Assembly: GCF_030409715.1 (NCBI RefSeq)
Contig: NZ_JAUFQI010000001.1
Location: forward strand, 2,468,501-2,532,500
From: Reinekea marina
GTDB lineage: Bacteria; Pseudomonadota; Gammaproteobacteria; Pseudomonadales; Natronospirillaceae
Length of the DNA stretch: 64,000 nucleotides
Direction of reading: 5' to 3'
The translations under genes and the position numbers were made by a program. Position 1 is the first letter of the stretch. Every line of letters begins with the position of its first letter. Shown one piece after another: positions 26,978 to 36,359 of this stretch. The notes below the pieces were generated by a model, which was given only the letters and a program-made list of their open reading frames with translations, did not search any database and was not told the origin of the DNA.

Positions 26978-27045
26978 AAACAAGCCTTGCCTGATGAGTG
27001 TATTGCTATACCATACGCCTCAAATTATAAGCATGCTCTGACCTT

Positions 27046-27459
27046 ATGAAGCAAGATATTTCAAGCAACAAAAGTACATCGATTCCTGAAAAAAAGCCCA
27101 ATGGCATTAAACGCATATGGCTGGCTACTCAATACAGTTATCGTGGTCTTATCGCTACCGCTCAACATGAAGAAGCGTTCCGACAAGAGCTATTGCTGTT
27201 ATTGTGCGCTTTTTTATTGATGCCTTTATTTGCAACAAGCTGGTTCCACGCTGTTGCACTGATAGGATCGGTTATCATGATTTTGATCGTAGAATTACTG
27301 AACAGTGCAATTGAAGCCATTGTTGATCGTGTAGGATTAGAGTTTCATGAATTGTCTGGGCGAGCTAAAGATATGGGGTCTGCAGCGGTTTTTTTAAGCA
27401 TCACCTTGGCGGGAATGATTTGGTTGGTGTCTATTATCCAGTGGTTTTTACACCACTAA
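27046..27459 (+). CDS. dgkA: Diacylglycerol kinase DgkA
   Basis: A 137-aa inner-membrane protein with three transmembrane segments. The family sequence EEAFRQELLLLL and VELLNSAIEAIVDRVGLEFHELSGRAKDMGSAAVF is present (given in part: LNSAIEAIVDR and RAKDMGSAA). It phosphorylates diacylglycerol to phosphatidic acid, recycling the lipid left from osmoregulated glucan or other head-group transfer. The N-terminal 25 residues are polar and slightly longer than usual. It is convergent with the small gene at 27464 with 4 bases between stops. Confidence 0.94.
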   Translation: MKQDISSNKSTSIPEKKPNGIKRIWLATQYSYRGLIATAQHEEAFRQELLLLLCAFLLMPLFATSWFHAVALIGSVIMILIVELLNSAIEAIVDRVGLEFHELSGRAKDMGSAAVFLSITLAGMIWLVSIIQWFLHH

Positions 27460-27463
27460 GTTG

Positions 27464-27841
27464 CTATAAAGCAAATTCTTCGTAAGGCCACATTGTTGCG
27501 GGCCGATCTTCTACCCGCTCGATTGCGCCTAAGTTTCGCTCCAAATAAGCCATAATTGTCATGGCAATTTCAAACTCACTGTTTTCGTCTAAACCCGTTG
27601 TTGTTACAGCAAAACACAGGCGACGGCGAGTTCGCATTTGGGCTCTAATTTTCACACTATCGGTAACAAATTGATCTAAAAACCCGGTTAATTCTTGAGG
27701 TTCTTTAAGATCTTGATGCAGGGTAAGCCACCAAACACGCTCCCAACAATTAGCCGCCAGTCTAATTCTAGGAGGCATTGGGGGAAAATCTTTAGGGGAA
27801 TAGGATGGTGAATGAATTCTAGAGACCTTCGCTGCCGTCAT
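27464..27841 (-). CDS. Soluble protein of unknown function
   Basis: A 125-aa protein, MTAAKVSRIHSPSYSPKDF at the start, with a Trp/Arg-rich middle (NCWERVWWLTLHQDL, RAQMRTRRRLCFAV) and an acidic C-terminus (MWPYEEFAL). The start ATG 27841 has GAGG about 10 bases upstream. It is convergent with dgkA. I do not recognise the family and neighbours give no clue. Confidence 0.6.
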   Translation of the reverse strand: MTAAKVSRIHSPSYSPKDFPPMPPRIRLAANCWERVWWLTLHQDLKEPQELTGFLDQFVTDSVKIRAQMRTRRRLCFAVTTTGLDENSEFEIAMTIMAYLERNLGAIERVEDRPATMWPYEEFAL

Positions 27842-27982
27842 GATCGTGAACCTCGATGCTGAATTAGGCTTCCATCCCTGAATTGAATAAATAATGTACT
27901 ACAATTATAGAAGTCATGGCAGTTTGTCAAATTTAAGACCGTTAATTGACTTAACTTATTTTAATTTCGTGATATATGTCTA

Positions 27983-28008
27983 AAAATTGAACAGCCAAAA
28001 TTGAACAG
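27983..28008. repeat. 12-bp direct repeat in the intergenic region after the ArsR-type gene
   Basis: AAAATTGAACAG occurs at 27983-27994 and again at 27997-28008, a 14-base period. It lies between the starts/stops of the genes at 27464 and 28080. It may be a protein-binding site or chance; the region is AT-rich. Confidence 0.45.
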
Positions 28009-28062
28009 AATCACCTTCAGTCACGTCAACAATGACGCCTAAAAAGGGAAAAAGAGAGGATT

Positions 28063-28082
28063 TAGGCTCTAATCAGAGCCTA
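28063..28082 (-). terminator. Terminator-like hairpin overlapping the ArsR-type gene stop
   Basis: TAGGCTCT (28063-28070) and AGAGCCTA (28075-28082) form an 8-bp stem with a 4-base loop. On the minus strand it is followed by AATCCTCTCTTTTT. It overlaps the stop codon at 28080-28082. Confidence 0.65.
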
Positions 28083-28391
28083 TTTCGCGCAATATAGTTT
28101 ATAAAGTACGGAGATGATCGCTTCAGCTTGTGGGCTTGCTATAGAATAATAAACCGTTTGAGCCTCTTTGCGCACTTTCACCATCTTGTCATTTCGTAGA
28201 CGAGCTAAGTGCTGCGATAAGGCCGATTGACTCAACGGGATGCGTTCATTTAATTCGCCAACGCATTTTTCACCTGAAATCAGGTTACATAATATTAATA
28301 AACGGCTTTCATTACTGAGCGATTTCAATAACGCCGCCGCTTCAGACGCGTTTGATTCAAGCATTTCAATTGGTAAATCTAGCGTATCCAT
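28080..28391 (-). CDS. ArsR-family regulator of the YgaV/BigR/SqrR (sulfide/persulfide) type
   Basis: A 103-aa winged-helix repressor (NESRLLILCNLISGEK, then LSQSALSQHLARLRNDKMV). It has Cys35 in the LLILC motif and Cys101 in the terminal LYCAK, 66 residues apart. That pair and the terminal (Y/F)C(A/P) pattern fit BigR, YgaV and SqrR, where the two Cys form a disulfide or polysulfide bridge on persulfide exposure. It lacks the metal-binding CVC of ArsR and the SmtB site. Its target is not obvious; it is divergent from an RDD membrane protein (137 bp between starts), which could be under its control. No sulfide-oxidation gene is next to it. Confidence 0.85.
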   Translation of the reverse strand: MDTLDLPIEMLESNASEAAALLKSLSNESRLLILCNLISGEKCVGELNERIPLSQSALSQHLARLRNDKMVKVRKEAQTVYYSIASPQAEAIISVLYKLYCAK

Positions 28392-28527
28392 TTGTTTGAC
28401 CCTGATAGAAAGGCAACATTTTACAAGAATTTACAGCCTAACTCTACGATAACTGATGCACTTTACTTGGCATCATTCAGTTATTCCCATATCCTGCCCG
28501 AAAAAGCGAATATCTATAGGTCTCTTT

Positions 28528-28962
28528 GTGTCGATAGAAAAGTCAAATGTAGCGTTATACCGAATTATTGGCAGTGTCGTTTATGACTGGCTCGTATTGT
28601 TAGGATTGTTGATGGTTTTTGGTTTTTTTGCCGTTGCCATCAACCATAGCCTGACCGGTGAAGAAGCTATTTCCAGCGAAAACATCTTTTTTAAGCTTTA
28701 TATTCTGGCCGTTATAGCCTTGTATTTCGTATATTTTTGGCATCGATCAGGGCAAACCGTTGGTATGAAAGCTTGGAAAATACAGTTGCAATCGGTAGAT
28801 CAGACCCCAATTAAAGCAAAGCAATTATTCACACGGTTAATAGTAGCGGTACCCAGCTATGCTATAGGCTTAATAGGCATTTTATGGCTGTTTACACCGT
28901 CAAAGCGCACCTGGCAAGATATGGCCAGCGGCACACAATTAACCTTTAAACCTAGAAAGTAA
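28528..28962 (+). CDS. RDD family membrane protein
   Basis: A 144-aa protein with three hydrophobic segments (about 17-40, 56-75 and 108-130). The RDD motif region is RIIGSVVYDWLVLLG at the start and GQTVGMKAWKIQLQ in the middle, ending FTPSKRTWQDMASGT. The family is small and its role is mostly unknown (some members move ions or protons). I took the GTG at 28528 (VSIEKSNVALYRIIG) because AGG lies 7 bases upstream; a further upstream ATG at 28456 would add 24 non-family residues. Confidence 0.75.
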   Translation: MSIEKSNVALYRIIGSVVYDWLVLLGLLMVFGFFAVAINHSLTGEEAISSENIFFKLYILAVIALYFVYFWHRSGQTVGMKAWKIQLQSVDQTPIKAKQLFTRLIVAVPSYAIGLIGILWLFTPSKRTWQDMASGTQLTFKPRK

Positions 28963-29036
28963 CGAAGTTGGCACTTTATAAGTCAACTCATCATTATAAT
29001 TAAAACGCTCACTTGAATAACAAATGGAACTCACCC

Positions 29037-30500
29037 ATGAAAATTACATATTCAAACTCCCCTATCAAAGATATTTCCCAGCAGCTGATGGTTGCATTCC
29101 TCTTTGAAGACGCCGACACAAAAAGCTTTTCAGCCCTAAAAGACAGTCAATCTGCACTTATTGAGTCACTGGTTGATAACAAAACAATAAAATCCGATCT
29201 GGGTTCAGTGACGCCTCTAATTGGTCACACCGGTTTACCCGCTGCGCACGTGGTTGTAATTGGCTGCGGCAAAGCCGAAAACTTTAAAGAAGCTGAAATC
29301 ATCAAGACCATGGCCTCTGTAACGGCGGCTATCAAGAGCAGTTCAGCGAAATCATTGGCGCTTTGTGTTGATGACATCACGACTTCTTCTCGCGATGCTG
29401 TTTGGTGTGCTGGTAAATGCACCGAAACTATTTTGACCGGTCTATATGAATACGATACGACTAAGAGCAAAAAAGCTGATTCAACAACGCTCGAAGAGAT
29501 TCACTTCATAACGGAAGCAACCGAGTTAGACCAAACCATTGTCAATGCTAAAGCTATTGCACACGGTACCAACATTGCTCGTGAGCTGGGCAACCTACCC
29601 GCTAACATTTGTGACCCAGATTACTTAGCCGCTCAGGCTACGAATTTGGCCGATGCGTACGATGAAGTTGAAGTGGAGATTTTAGAAGAAGCTCAACTAG
29701 AAGAGATGGGTATGGGTGCTTTCATGGCTGTTTCTCGTGGCAGTGAAAAAGGCGGCAAAATACTTGTCATGAAATACAACGGCGGTCCAGCTGGCGAGAA
29801 GCCTCACGTATTAGTGGGTAAAGGCTTAACATTTGATTCAGGCGGCTACAGCTTAAAGCCACCAGCAGGCATGGAAGAAATGAAATGGGACATGCTGGGC
29901 GCGGCCTCAGTTATTGGCACCATGAACACCATTGCAGAATTAAAGCCAAACATGAACGTCATTGGTGTGGTTGCAACGGCTGAAAACATGATCAGTGGTG
30001 GCGCGACTCGCCCAGGCGATGTTGTTACCTGCATGAACGGCAAAACTGTTGAAATTATTAACACAGATGCCGAAGGCCGTTTGGTGTTGTGTGATACCTT
30101 AACGTACGTTGAGCGATTTGAACCGAAATCTGTTGTCGACATCGCTACGTTAACGGGCGCTATTGTTATAGGCCTTGGGCACCATGCTACTGGCGTCTAC
30201 GCGAATGACGAAGTATTGCAACAAGAGCTTGTAAGCGCGGGTATTGCTAGCTGGGATCGTGGTTGGGCAATGCCTCTTTGGGATGATTATAAAGACCAAT
30301 TGAAATCACCATATGCCGATATGCGTAATGTGGGCACACGTGCCGGCGGTTCTATTACGGCGGCTGTATTTTTAAGTGAATATGCGAAAAACTACAAGTG
30401 GGCACATTTAGACATTGCCGGCACTGGTTGGTCTTCAGCTAAAGAAGGTGCTTCTGGTCGCCCTGTGGCCATGTTGACACAGTATCTCTTGAATCAGTAA
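29037..30500 (+). CDS. pepA: Leucyl aminopeptidase (cytosol aminopeptidase, M17)
   Basis: A 487-aa di-zinc aminopeptidase. The family signature NTDAEGRL is at 342-349 and the metal and catalytic region VGKGLTFDSGGYSLKPP lies at about 260. It releases N-terminal residues from peptides in the cytoplasm; E. coli PepA also binds DNA in carAB control and Xer recombination. I start at the ATG at 29037 (MKITYSNSPIKD, GGA 10 bases upstream) rather than the TTG at 29013. It ends in a clear terminator. Confidence 0.94.
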   Translation: MKITYSNSPIKDISQQLMVAFLFEDADTKSFSALKDSQSALIESLVDNKTIKSDLGSVTPLIGHTGLPAAHVVVIGCGKAENFKEAEIIKTMASVTAAIKSSSAKSLALCVDDITTSSRDAVWCAGKCTETILTGLYEYDTTKSKKADSTTLEEIHFITEATELDQTIVNAKAIAHGTNIARELGNLPANICDPDYLAAQATNLADAYDEVEVEILEEAQLEEMGMGAFMAVSRGSEKGGKILVMKYNGGPAGEKPHVLVGKGLTFDSGGYSLKPPAGMEEMKWDMLGAASVIGTMNTIAELKPNMNVIGVVATAENMISGGATRPGDVVTCMNGKTVEIINTDAEGRLVLCDTLTYVERFEPKSVVDIATLTGAIVIGLGHHATGVYANDEVLQQELVSAGIASWDRGWAMPLWDDYKDQLKSPYADMRNVGTRAGGSITAAVFLSEYAKNYKWAHLDIAGTGWSSAKEGASGRPVAMLTQYLLNQ

Positions 30501-30527
30501 TTCAGGATTAACCCTGTTAATGAATAT

Positions 30528-30553
30528 AAGCACTCTGAGGAGTGCTTTTTTTT
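30528..30553 (+). terminator. pepA: Intrinsic terminator of pepA
   Basis: Stem AAGCACTC / GAGTGCTT with a 4-base loop, followed by T8. It starts 28 bp after the pepA stop. Confidence 0.92.
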
Positions 30554-30683
30554 GCCTGACAATAGGTGATCTGGTTCTTAATTATCCGCCACATCCCAGT
30601 AATTAAGCTTGATTAATAGCCCCATTCCGCGCAAAAATGTGTAAAATTCAAAGCCCTACAGCTTATAAAGAAAAGCGATATTC

Positions 30684-31112
30684 ATGACTAAGGTAGATTT
30701 TCATATTTTGCCGGCGTTTCAAGAGCATGAGCGTATTAAATATGTCACTCGGCTCATACGAAAAGCGCAGTCCCAATCGTTGAATGTACTCATCAGTACA
30801 GAAGACGAGGCGCATCAGCGTGCGGTCAGTGAAGGATTATGGGCCAGTTCGCCCGACTCTTTTTTAGCACACGAACACATTGAAGAGGATTTTCATCCTA
30901 TTCAAATCAGTTGCAGTGATGCTTGTGGTCAACACCACCAAGTTCTCATAAACCTATGTAACCAAACGCCAAACTATTTCTCTCGATTTGAGCGTGTCTT
31001 TGAAGTAGTTAGCCAAGAGCCTTCTGTGCTTAACGCTTCTCGGTCTCGCTATAAATTCTACAAAGATCGTGGCTATGCTTTAACTCGTCATGATTTAAGG
31101 GATAGGGTTTAA
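30684..31112 (+). CDS. holC: DNA polymerase III chi subunit
   Basis: A 142-aa protein; chi joins SSB and the clamp-loader (psi) in the replisome. The pattern is that of the HolC family: KVDFHILPAFQEHERIKYVTRLIRKA at the start (given in part: KVDFHILP) and the late FERVFEVVSQEP and SRSRYKFYKDRGYALTRHDL. Length is typical (about 140-150). It lies 2 bases before the next gene and belongs to the common holC-unknown-valS layout of gammaproteobacteria. Confidence 0.9.
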   Translation: MTKVDFHILPAFQEHERIKYVTRLIRKAQSQSLNVLISTEDEAHQRAVSEGLWASSPDSFLAHEHIEEDFHPIQISCSDACGQHHQVLINLCNQTPNYFSRFERVFEVVSQEPSVLNASRSRYKFYKDRGYALTRHDLRDRV

Positions 31113-31114
31113 CC

Positions 31115-31627
31115 GTGTCGAAACAACCTCAGAATCACACGCTTCTGGAAGACTTAGAAGCTATACAAAAAAGCTTAGATAAGATTTCTAAATCTGAGCC
31201 GGTGATTCCGACGTTGGAAGAAATTGTTGGGCACAGAGCGCCAACAACCGTTAACCCCAAAAACCCGTTTTTATCGAGCCAATCATTATCAGAGCTAATT
31301 AGCATTCGCAATGAAGCTGAAACGCACGCGGCTCAAGAACTAGCCCGCATTACGCCCGTACGGCCTATTGAAGAAATACTGAAAGAAGAACAACCCAAAC
31401 CCAGCGCTCCCGACCCAAGCATGGTCATCGAGCAAATGGAGCATATGTTCGAAAGCTGGATCGAAAGCGCTGTCAATGACTATATGTCGCTGTTTGAAAG
31501 TGAATTACGCAATCGATTACAGCAAGATTTTAAAACCTTGGTCACGCAATGGTACAAAGACCATGACCTGCCTATTCCTGAAGGCTTTGAACGCAGCGAA
31601 GATTCTGAACCAAAAGATGAGCAATGA
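31115..31627 (+). CDS. Conserved acidic protein between holC and valS
   Basis: A 170-aa protein starting at GTG 31115, 2 bases after holC, and likely co-transcribed with it. Residues 1-110 are polar and disordered-looking (PSMVIEQMEHMFESW begins the ordered part). Residues about 105-150 form a helical block (QMEHMFESWIESAVND) ending ESELRNRLQQDFKTLVTQW, and the tail is acidic. Genes at this place occur in other pseudomonads; function unknown. A role with chi or SSB is suggested only by position. Confidence 0.65.
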   Translation: MSKQPQNHTLLEDLEAIQKSLDKISKSEPVIPTLEEIVGHRAPTTVNPKNPFLSSQSLSELISIRNEAETHAAQELARITPVRPIEEILKEEQPKPSAPDPSMVIEQMEHMFESWIESAVNDYMSLFESELRNRLQQDFKTLVTQWYKDHDLPIPEGFERSEDSEPKDEQ

Positions 31628-31629
31628 GC

Positions 31630-31658
31630 CTGACCCAAGCCTTTGACTTATGTATAAT
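31630..31658 (+). promoter_or_regulatory. valS: Candidate promoter for valS
   Basis: TATAAT (31653-31658) is preceded at 17 bases by CTGACC (31630-31635), a 4/6 match to -35. The start of valS is 77 bp downstream, so valS may be transcribed apart from holC. Confidence 0.5.
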
Positions 31659-31735
31659 CAGCCTATTCGAAGTTACACCCTAAACAAATAACACAGCCAT
31701 TTATTCGTAAGTGAGACAGAGAGCACCCCATTCCC

Positions 31736-34627
31736 ATGGAAAAGACGTATCAACCACATAATATTGAAAGCAAGCATTACGACATTTGGGAGAAGAAAGG
31801 TTACTTCAAGCCCAACGGTCAAGGTGAAGAAACATACAGCATTATGATTCCACCGCCCAATGTCACGGGTGTCTTGCACATGGGTCACGCCTTCCAACAA
31901 ACCATTATGGATGCGCTCACTCGTTACAATCGAATGATGGGTAAAGAAACACTTTGGCAGCCTGGTACTGATCACGCGGGCATTGCAACTCAAATGGTTG
32001 TAGAGCGATTACTCGCGGCAGAAGGCAAAACGCGCCACGATTTAGGGCGTGAAAGCTTTATTGACCGTATTTGGGAATGGCAAGAACAGTCTGGCGGCAC
32101 CATTGGTTCACAGATGCGACGTTTAGGCGATTCGGTTGATTGGTCTCGTGAGCGCTTCACGATGGACGATGGCATGAGTGAAGCCGTTCGTGAAGTATTT
32201 GTTCGCTTGCACGATGATGGCTTGCTGTACCGCGGTAAGCGCCTGGTGAATTGGGACCCTAAATTCCACACCGCCATTTCTGACTTAGAAGTAGAGAACA
32301 AAGAAGAACAAGGCCACATGTGGCAGTTCCGCTACCCTCTGGCCGATGGTGCTAAAACGGCCGACGGTAAAGATTACCTTGTGGTTGCAACGACCCGCCC
32401 TGAAACTATTCTAGGCGACTCGGCTGTTGCGGTTCACCCAGAAGATGAGCGCTACGAAAGTTTAGTGGGCAAGTTTGTAGACTTACCTCTGGTAGGACGT
32501 AAAATTCCGATTGTGGCCGATGATTATGTTGAAATGGATTTCGGAACGGGCTGTGTAAAAATCACCCCCGCACACGATTTCAACGACTACGAAGTGGGCA
32601 AACGTCACCAATCACAAGTGATCAATATTTTCGACCAAAGCGCCGCTGTTTTAGCAACCGCACAGGCTTTCGACTACAGCGGTAAAGCCGTTGACGATTT
32701 CGACGGCACTCTCCCTGAAGGGTACGCAGGCTTAGATCGTTACGATGCTCGTAAAAAAATCATTGCCGATTTCGAGGCCATTGGCCTACTCGATTCCATT
32801 AAAGACCACACCCTAATGGTGCCACGTGGTGACCGATCCGGTGCTGTTGTAGAACCTTGGTTAACCGATCAATGGTATGTCTCCGCGACTAAGTTAGCAG
32901 TTCCAGCTGCTGAAGCCGTACGCTCTGGGCAAATTGAATTTGTACCTAAAATGTTCGAGAACGAATACTTCCGTTGGATGGATAACATTCAAGATTGGTG
33001 TATTTCTCGACAGCTTTGGTGGGGTCATCAAATTCCGGCTTGGTACAACGAAACAGGTGACGTTTTTGTAGGTCGCAACGAAGAAGAAGTTCGTAGCAAA
33101 TACAACATTGCCGACAGCGTTACCTTACGTAGAGACGAAGACGTATTAGACACTTGGTTCAGTTCGGCGCTGTGGACATTCTCGACCCTAGGTTGGCCTA
33201 ACAATATGGAAGAGGTGATGAAATACCACCCGACCAATGTATTAGTAACGGGCTTCGATATTATTTTCTTCTGGGTGGCACGCATGATCATGATGACCAT
33301 GCATTTCATTAAAGATGAAAACGGCCAACCACAAGTACCGTTCAAAACAGTTTATGTAACGGGCTTAATTCGTGATGAGAACGGTCAGAAAATGTCTAAG
33401 TCTAAGGGCAATGTTTTAGACCCCATTGACCTAATCGACGGCATCGACATTGAATCGTTAGTCAATAAACGTACCAGTGGCATGATGCAGCCAAAACTGG
33501 CTGAGAAAGTTGCTAAAGGAACTCGTAAATCTTTCCCTGAAGGCTTTGCCGAAAGCGGCAGCGATGCACTGCGCTTTACACTCACGTCTTTAGCATCATT
33601 GTCTCGCGACATAAACTTCGACGTTAAGCGCCTTGAAGGTTACCGAAACTTCTGCAACAAAATTTGGAATGCATCGCGCATGGTGATGCAAAACACCTTT
33701 GAGCGTATCGAAGAAAGTGACGATTTTGGCGCACCTTTAGATTGCGGGCAAAATGGGGGCGACGTTGAATTTACCCTGGCCGATCGTTGGATTCAATCTC
33801 GCTTGCAAACACTAGAAGCCGAAGTACACAAGCACTACGCACAATACCGTTTCGATTTAATGAGCCAAAACTTATATGACTTTATTTGGAACGAGTACTG
33901 CTCTTGGTACTTAGAGCTCTCAAAACCTGTACTGTGGAATGAAGACAGTACAGAAGCGCAATTGCGCGGTACACGCCAAACCTTAGTGCGCGTACTGGAA
34001 ACCCTAATGCGTTTGTTGCACCCTATTATGCCGTTCATTACTGAAGAAATTTGGCAAAATATTAAGCCAGTTTCAGGTGCCTCTGGCGACTCATTGATGT
34101 TACAGCCGTTCCCGATTGCCGATGAAAGTAAAGTCGATGCCGCTGCCGAAGCCGATTTAGAATGGGTGAAAGGCGTGATCATGGGTGTGCGTAACATTCG
34201 CGGTGAAATGAATATTTCACCAGGTAAAGCCATTCCAATTTTATTGCAAAATGGAAACGCTGAAGATAAGCGACGGTTTGAAGAAAACGCGGCGTTCTTA
34301 AAACAGCTGGCTAAACTAGAAAGCATCAGCTGGGTTAATGAAGGCGAAGATGTACCGCACAGTGCCACCGCTTTAGTTGAGAAATTAAAAGTATTGGTCC
34401 CTATGGCTGGATTAATTGATGTCGATGCAGAATTAGCACGAGTGGCTAAAGAAGCCGAAAAAATCAACAAAGAACTGGCACGCATTGAAGGCAAGCTGAA
34501 CAATGAAAAGTTTATTGGCAAAGCACCTCAAGAGGTCGTAGATAAAGAAAAAGCAAAGGCCGCTGCTTTACAAGATAAGCTAACCGACCTTAATGCGCAG
34601 GCCGAGCAACTTAAAACTCTGGCTTAA
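31736..34627 (+). CDS. valS: Valine-tRNA ligase
   Basis: A 963-aa class I synthetase charging tRNA-Val. The HIGH-type motif is [12 protein letters not shown] at about 42-53, the editing (CP1) domain follows (about 200-370), KMSKS is at 552-556, and the anticodon and C-terminal coiled-coil domains close the protein ([19 protein letters not shown]). The order and length match E. coli ValS (951 aa). A long inverted repeat lies just after the stop. Confidence 0.98.
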   Translation: MEKTYQPHNIESKHYDIWEKKGYFKPNGQGEETYSIMIPPPNVTGVLHMGHAFQQTIMDALTRYNRMMGKETLWQPGTDHAGIATQMVVERLLAAEGKTRHDLGRESFIDRIWEWQEQSGGTIGSQMRRLGDSVDWSRERFTMDDGMSEAVREVFVRLHDDGLLYRGKRLVNWDPKFHTAISDLEVENKEEQGHMWQFRYPLADGAKTADGKDYLVVATTRPETILGDSAVAVHPEDERYESLVGKFVDLPLVGRKIPIVADDYVEMDFGTGCVKITPAHDFNDYEVGKRHQSQVINIFDQSAAVLATAQAFDYSGKAVDDFDGTLPEGYAGLDRYDARKKIIADFEAIGLLDSIKDHTLMVPRGDRSGAVVEPWLTDQWYVSATKLAVPAAEAVRSGQIEFVPKMFENEYFRWMDNIQDWCISRQLWWGHQIPAWYNETGDVFVGRNEEEVRSKYNIADSVTLRRDEDVLDTWFSSALWTFSTLGWPNNMEEVMKYHPTNVLVTGFDIIFFWVARMIMMTMHFIKDENGQPQVPFKTVYVTGLIRDENGQKMSKSKGNVLDPIDLIDGIDIESLVNKRTSGMMQPKLAEKVAKGTRKSFPEGFAESGSDALRFTLTSLASLSRDINFDVKRLEGYRNFCNKIWNASRMVMQNTFERIEESDDFGAPLDCGQNGGDVEFTLADRWIQSRLQTLEAEVHKHYAQYRFDLMSQNLYDFIWNEYCSWYLELSKPVLWNEDSTEAQLRGTRQTLVRVLETLMRLLHPIMPFITEEIWQNIKPVSGASGDSLMLQPFPIADESKVDAAAEADLEWVKGVIMGVRNIRGEMNISPGKAIPILLQNGNAEDKRRFEENAAFLKQLAKLESISWVNEGEDVPHSATALVEKLKVLVPMAGLIDVDAELARVAKEAEKINKELARIEGKLNNEKFIGKAPQEVVDKEKAKAAALQDKLTDLNAQAEQLKTLA

Positions 34628-34643
34628 TTTAAAACGCTTCTAC

Positions 34644-34702
34644 TAAGGCATGTTATTTTCAGTGGCTTCGGTAATCCGAAGCGCTGGTAATAACATGCCT
34701 TA
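34644..34702 (+). terminator. Large nested hairpin between valS and bioA
   Basis: TAAGGCATGTTATT (34644-34657) pairs with AATAACATGCCTTA (34689-34702), 14 bp. Inside, GGCTTCGG / CCGAAGC forms a second stem around TAAT. The tail is AATTTATTTTTAA, only moderately T-rich, so the intrinsic terminator reading is fair rather than strong. A REP-like or transposon-derived palindrome is possible. Confidence 0.55.
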
Positions 34703-34729
34703 ATTTATTTTTAAGGGGACCGTTTAACC

Positions 34730-36019
34730 ATGACGATAGATTTAAATTTCGATAAAAACCACCTTTGGCACCCCTATACGTCGACAACCCACCCACTGCC
34801 TTGCTACCCAGTAAAAAGCACTCAAGGGGTTCGAATTGAATTTGAAGACGGCACCCAAGTGATCGATGGTATGGCTTCATGGTGGTCGGCGATTCATGGA
34901 TACAATGTTCCCGAAATTAACCAAGCCATTATTGAACAAACCCAAACCATGGCGCACGTTATGTTTGGCGGTTTAACACACGAACCCGCCGTTGATCTGG
35001 GTAAGAAACTGGTCGACATTACTCCTGACGCCCTACAAAAAGTATTTCTAGCCGATTCAGGATCAATAGCGGTAGAAGTCGCGTTAAAAATGGCCATGCA
35101 ATACTGGGCAGGCAAAAACAAGCCCAATAAATCTAAAATTGTGACAGTGAACAACGGCTACCATGGCGATACCTTTGGAGCGATGAGTGTGTGTGACCCC
35201 GTGAATGGCATGCACACCTTGTTTGAAAGCGCCCTTGCCAGCAATCTCTTTTTAGGAGAGATTCCGCTTGGTTTTGATACCCCTGTCGATACTGTACTCG
35301 CACAACAATTTGAAAAACAAATTGCCCAGCAAGCCGATGAATTGGCGGCCTTTATCATTGAGCCTATTGTGCAAGGTGCTGGCGGTATGCGTATTTATAA
35401 CCCACAGTGGCTCGCTCTAATTCGCCAATGGTGCGACAAGTACGGTTTACTGTTGATCGCCGACGAAATTGCCACCGGCTTTGGCCGTACCGGAAAAATG
35501 TTTGCTTGCGAACACGCCAATATAACACCCGACATTCTTTGCTTAGGCAAGGCTATTTCTGGGGGTTATATGACCTTAGCAGCCACTTTAGCCACCGATG
35601 ATGTTGCCGAAGGTGTGTGCGCCTCTGAAGCGGGGGTATTTATGCACGGGCCTACCTTTATGGGTAACCCTTTGGCCTGCGCTACCGCCAATGCGTCTCT
35701 TTGCTTACTCATAGAGTCAGACTGGCAAAGCCGCGTACGCAACATTGAAAACCAGCTTACTCAAGCTCTATCGCCGTTACGGGCTTTAAATTGTGTTGAA
35801 GACATTCGCACCCTAGGCGCTATTGGCGTTATGGTCATGAAAGAGCCAGTTGATACCGCCTCAACACAAAACTACTTTATTGAGCGGGGTGTTTGGGTAC
35901 GACCATTCGGCAAAATCGTATACATTATGCCCGCTTACGTAATAAGAGAAGTCGATTTAACAACCATTACAGACGCAATGATTGGCTTTGCAAACGCCAC
36001 AGAAACAACTAAGTTTTAA
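34730..36019 (+). CDS. bioA: Adenosylmethionine-8-amino-7-oxononanoate aminotransferase
   Basis: A 429-aa PLP enzyme of biotin synthesis, converting 7-keto-8-aminopelargonate to 7,8-diaminopelargonate with SAM as amino donor. DKNHLWHPYTSTTHPLPC and DGMASWWSAIHGYN are typical of BioA, with the PLP lysine at K274 (LGKAISGGYMTLAAT). Length agrees (about 429). No other bio gene is adjacent, so the gene is separate from a bio operon here. Confidence 0.95.
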   Translation: MTIDLNFDKNHLWHPYTSTTHPLPCYPVKSTQGVRIEFEDGTQVIDGMASWWSAIHGYNVPEINQAIIEQTQTMAHVMFGGLTHEPAVDLGKKLVDITPDALQKVFLADSGSIAVEVALKMAMQYWAGKNKPNKSKIVTVNNGYHGDTFGAMSVCDPVNGMHTLFESALASNLFLGEIPLGFDTPVDTVLAQQFEKQIAQQADELAAFIIEPIVQGAGGMRIYNPQWLALIRQWCDKYGLLLIADEIATGFGRTGKMFACEHANITPDILCLGKAISGGYMTLAATLATDDVAEGVCASEAGVFMHGPTFMGNPLACATANASLCLLIESDWQSRVRNIENQLTQALSPLRALNCVEDIRTLGAIGVMVMKEPVDTASTQNYFIERGVWVRPFGKIVYIMPAYVIREVDLTTITDAMIGFANATETTKF

Positions 36020-36067
36020 AAAGTACAAACTACCCCTTTTATTAATTTAATGTAAATCAGGATAACC

Positions 36068-36322
36068 ATGAAAATACTTATACGTAATCTAGACCGTAAG
36101 ACCACCAAAGAAGAATTGGAAACTTTATTTAAAGAATATGGCAACGTACAGTCTTGCAACATTGTTGTCGACAAAGAGACGGGCGAATCTAAAGGCTTTG
36201 CTTTTGTTGAGATGCCAAAATCTGGTGAAGCGAAAGCCGCTATTCAAAACTTAAACTATAAAAAGCTAGGTAACGAATCGATTCGAGTGAAACGCGCCCA
36301 AACAAAAACCGAAGAAGAATAA
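36068..36322 (+). CDS. Single-RRM RNA-binding protein
   Basis: An 84-aa protein made of one RNA-recognition motif: RNP2-like ILIRNL near residues 3-8 and RNP1 KGFAFVEM at about 43-50. Small RRM proteins of this sort are common in cyanobacteria and proteobacteria and often respond to cold; their role is RNA binding. The start ATG has AGGA about 7 bases upstream. It stands between bioA and the convergent ligase gene. Confidence 0.88.
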   Translation: MKILIRNLDRKTTKEELETLFKEYGNVQSCNIVVDKETGESKGFAFVEMPKSGEAKAAIQNLNYKKLGNESIRVKRAQTKTEEE

Positions 36323-36359
36323 TCGCACCGCCAACTGAAGGAAACTTTACAAAAGCCCC

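Noticed and set aside
33835..34521. 228-aa reading frame on the minus strand inside valS
   Set aside because: It lies fully antisense to a well-conserved region of valS and has a composition expected of a shadow frame.
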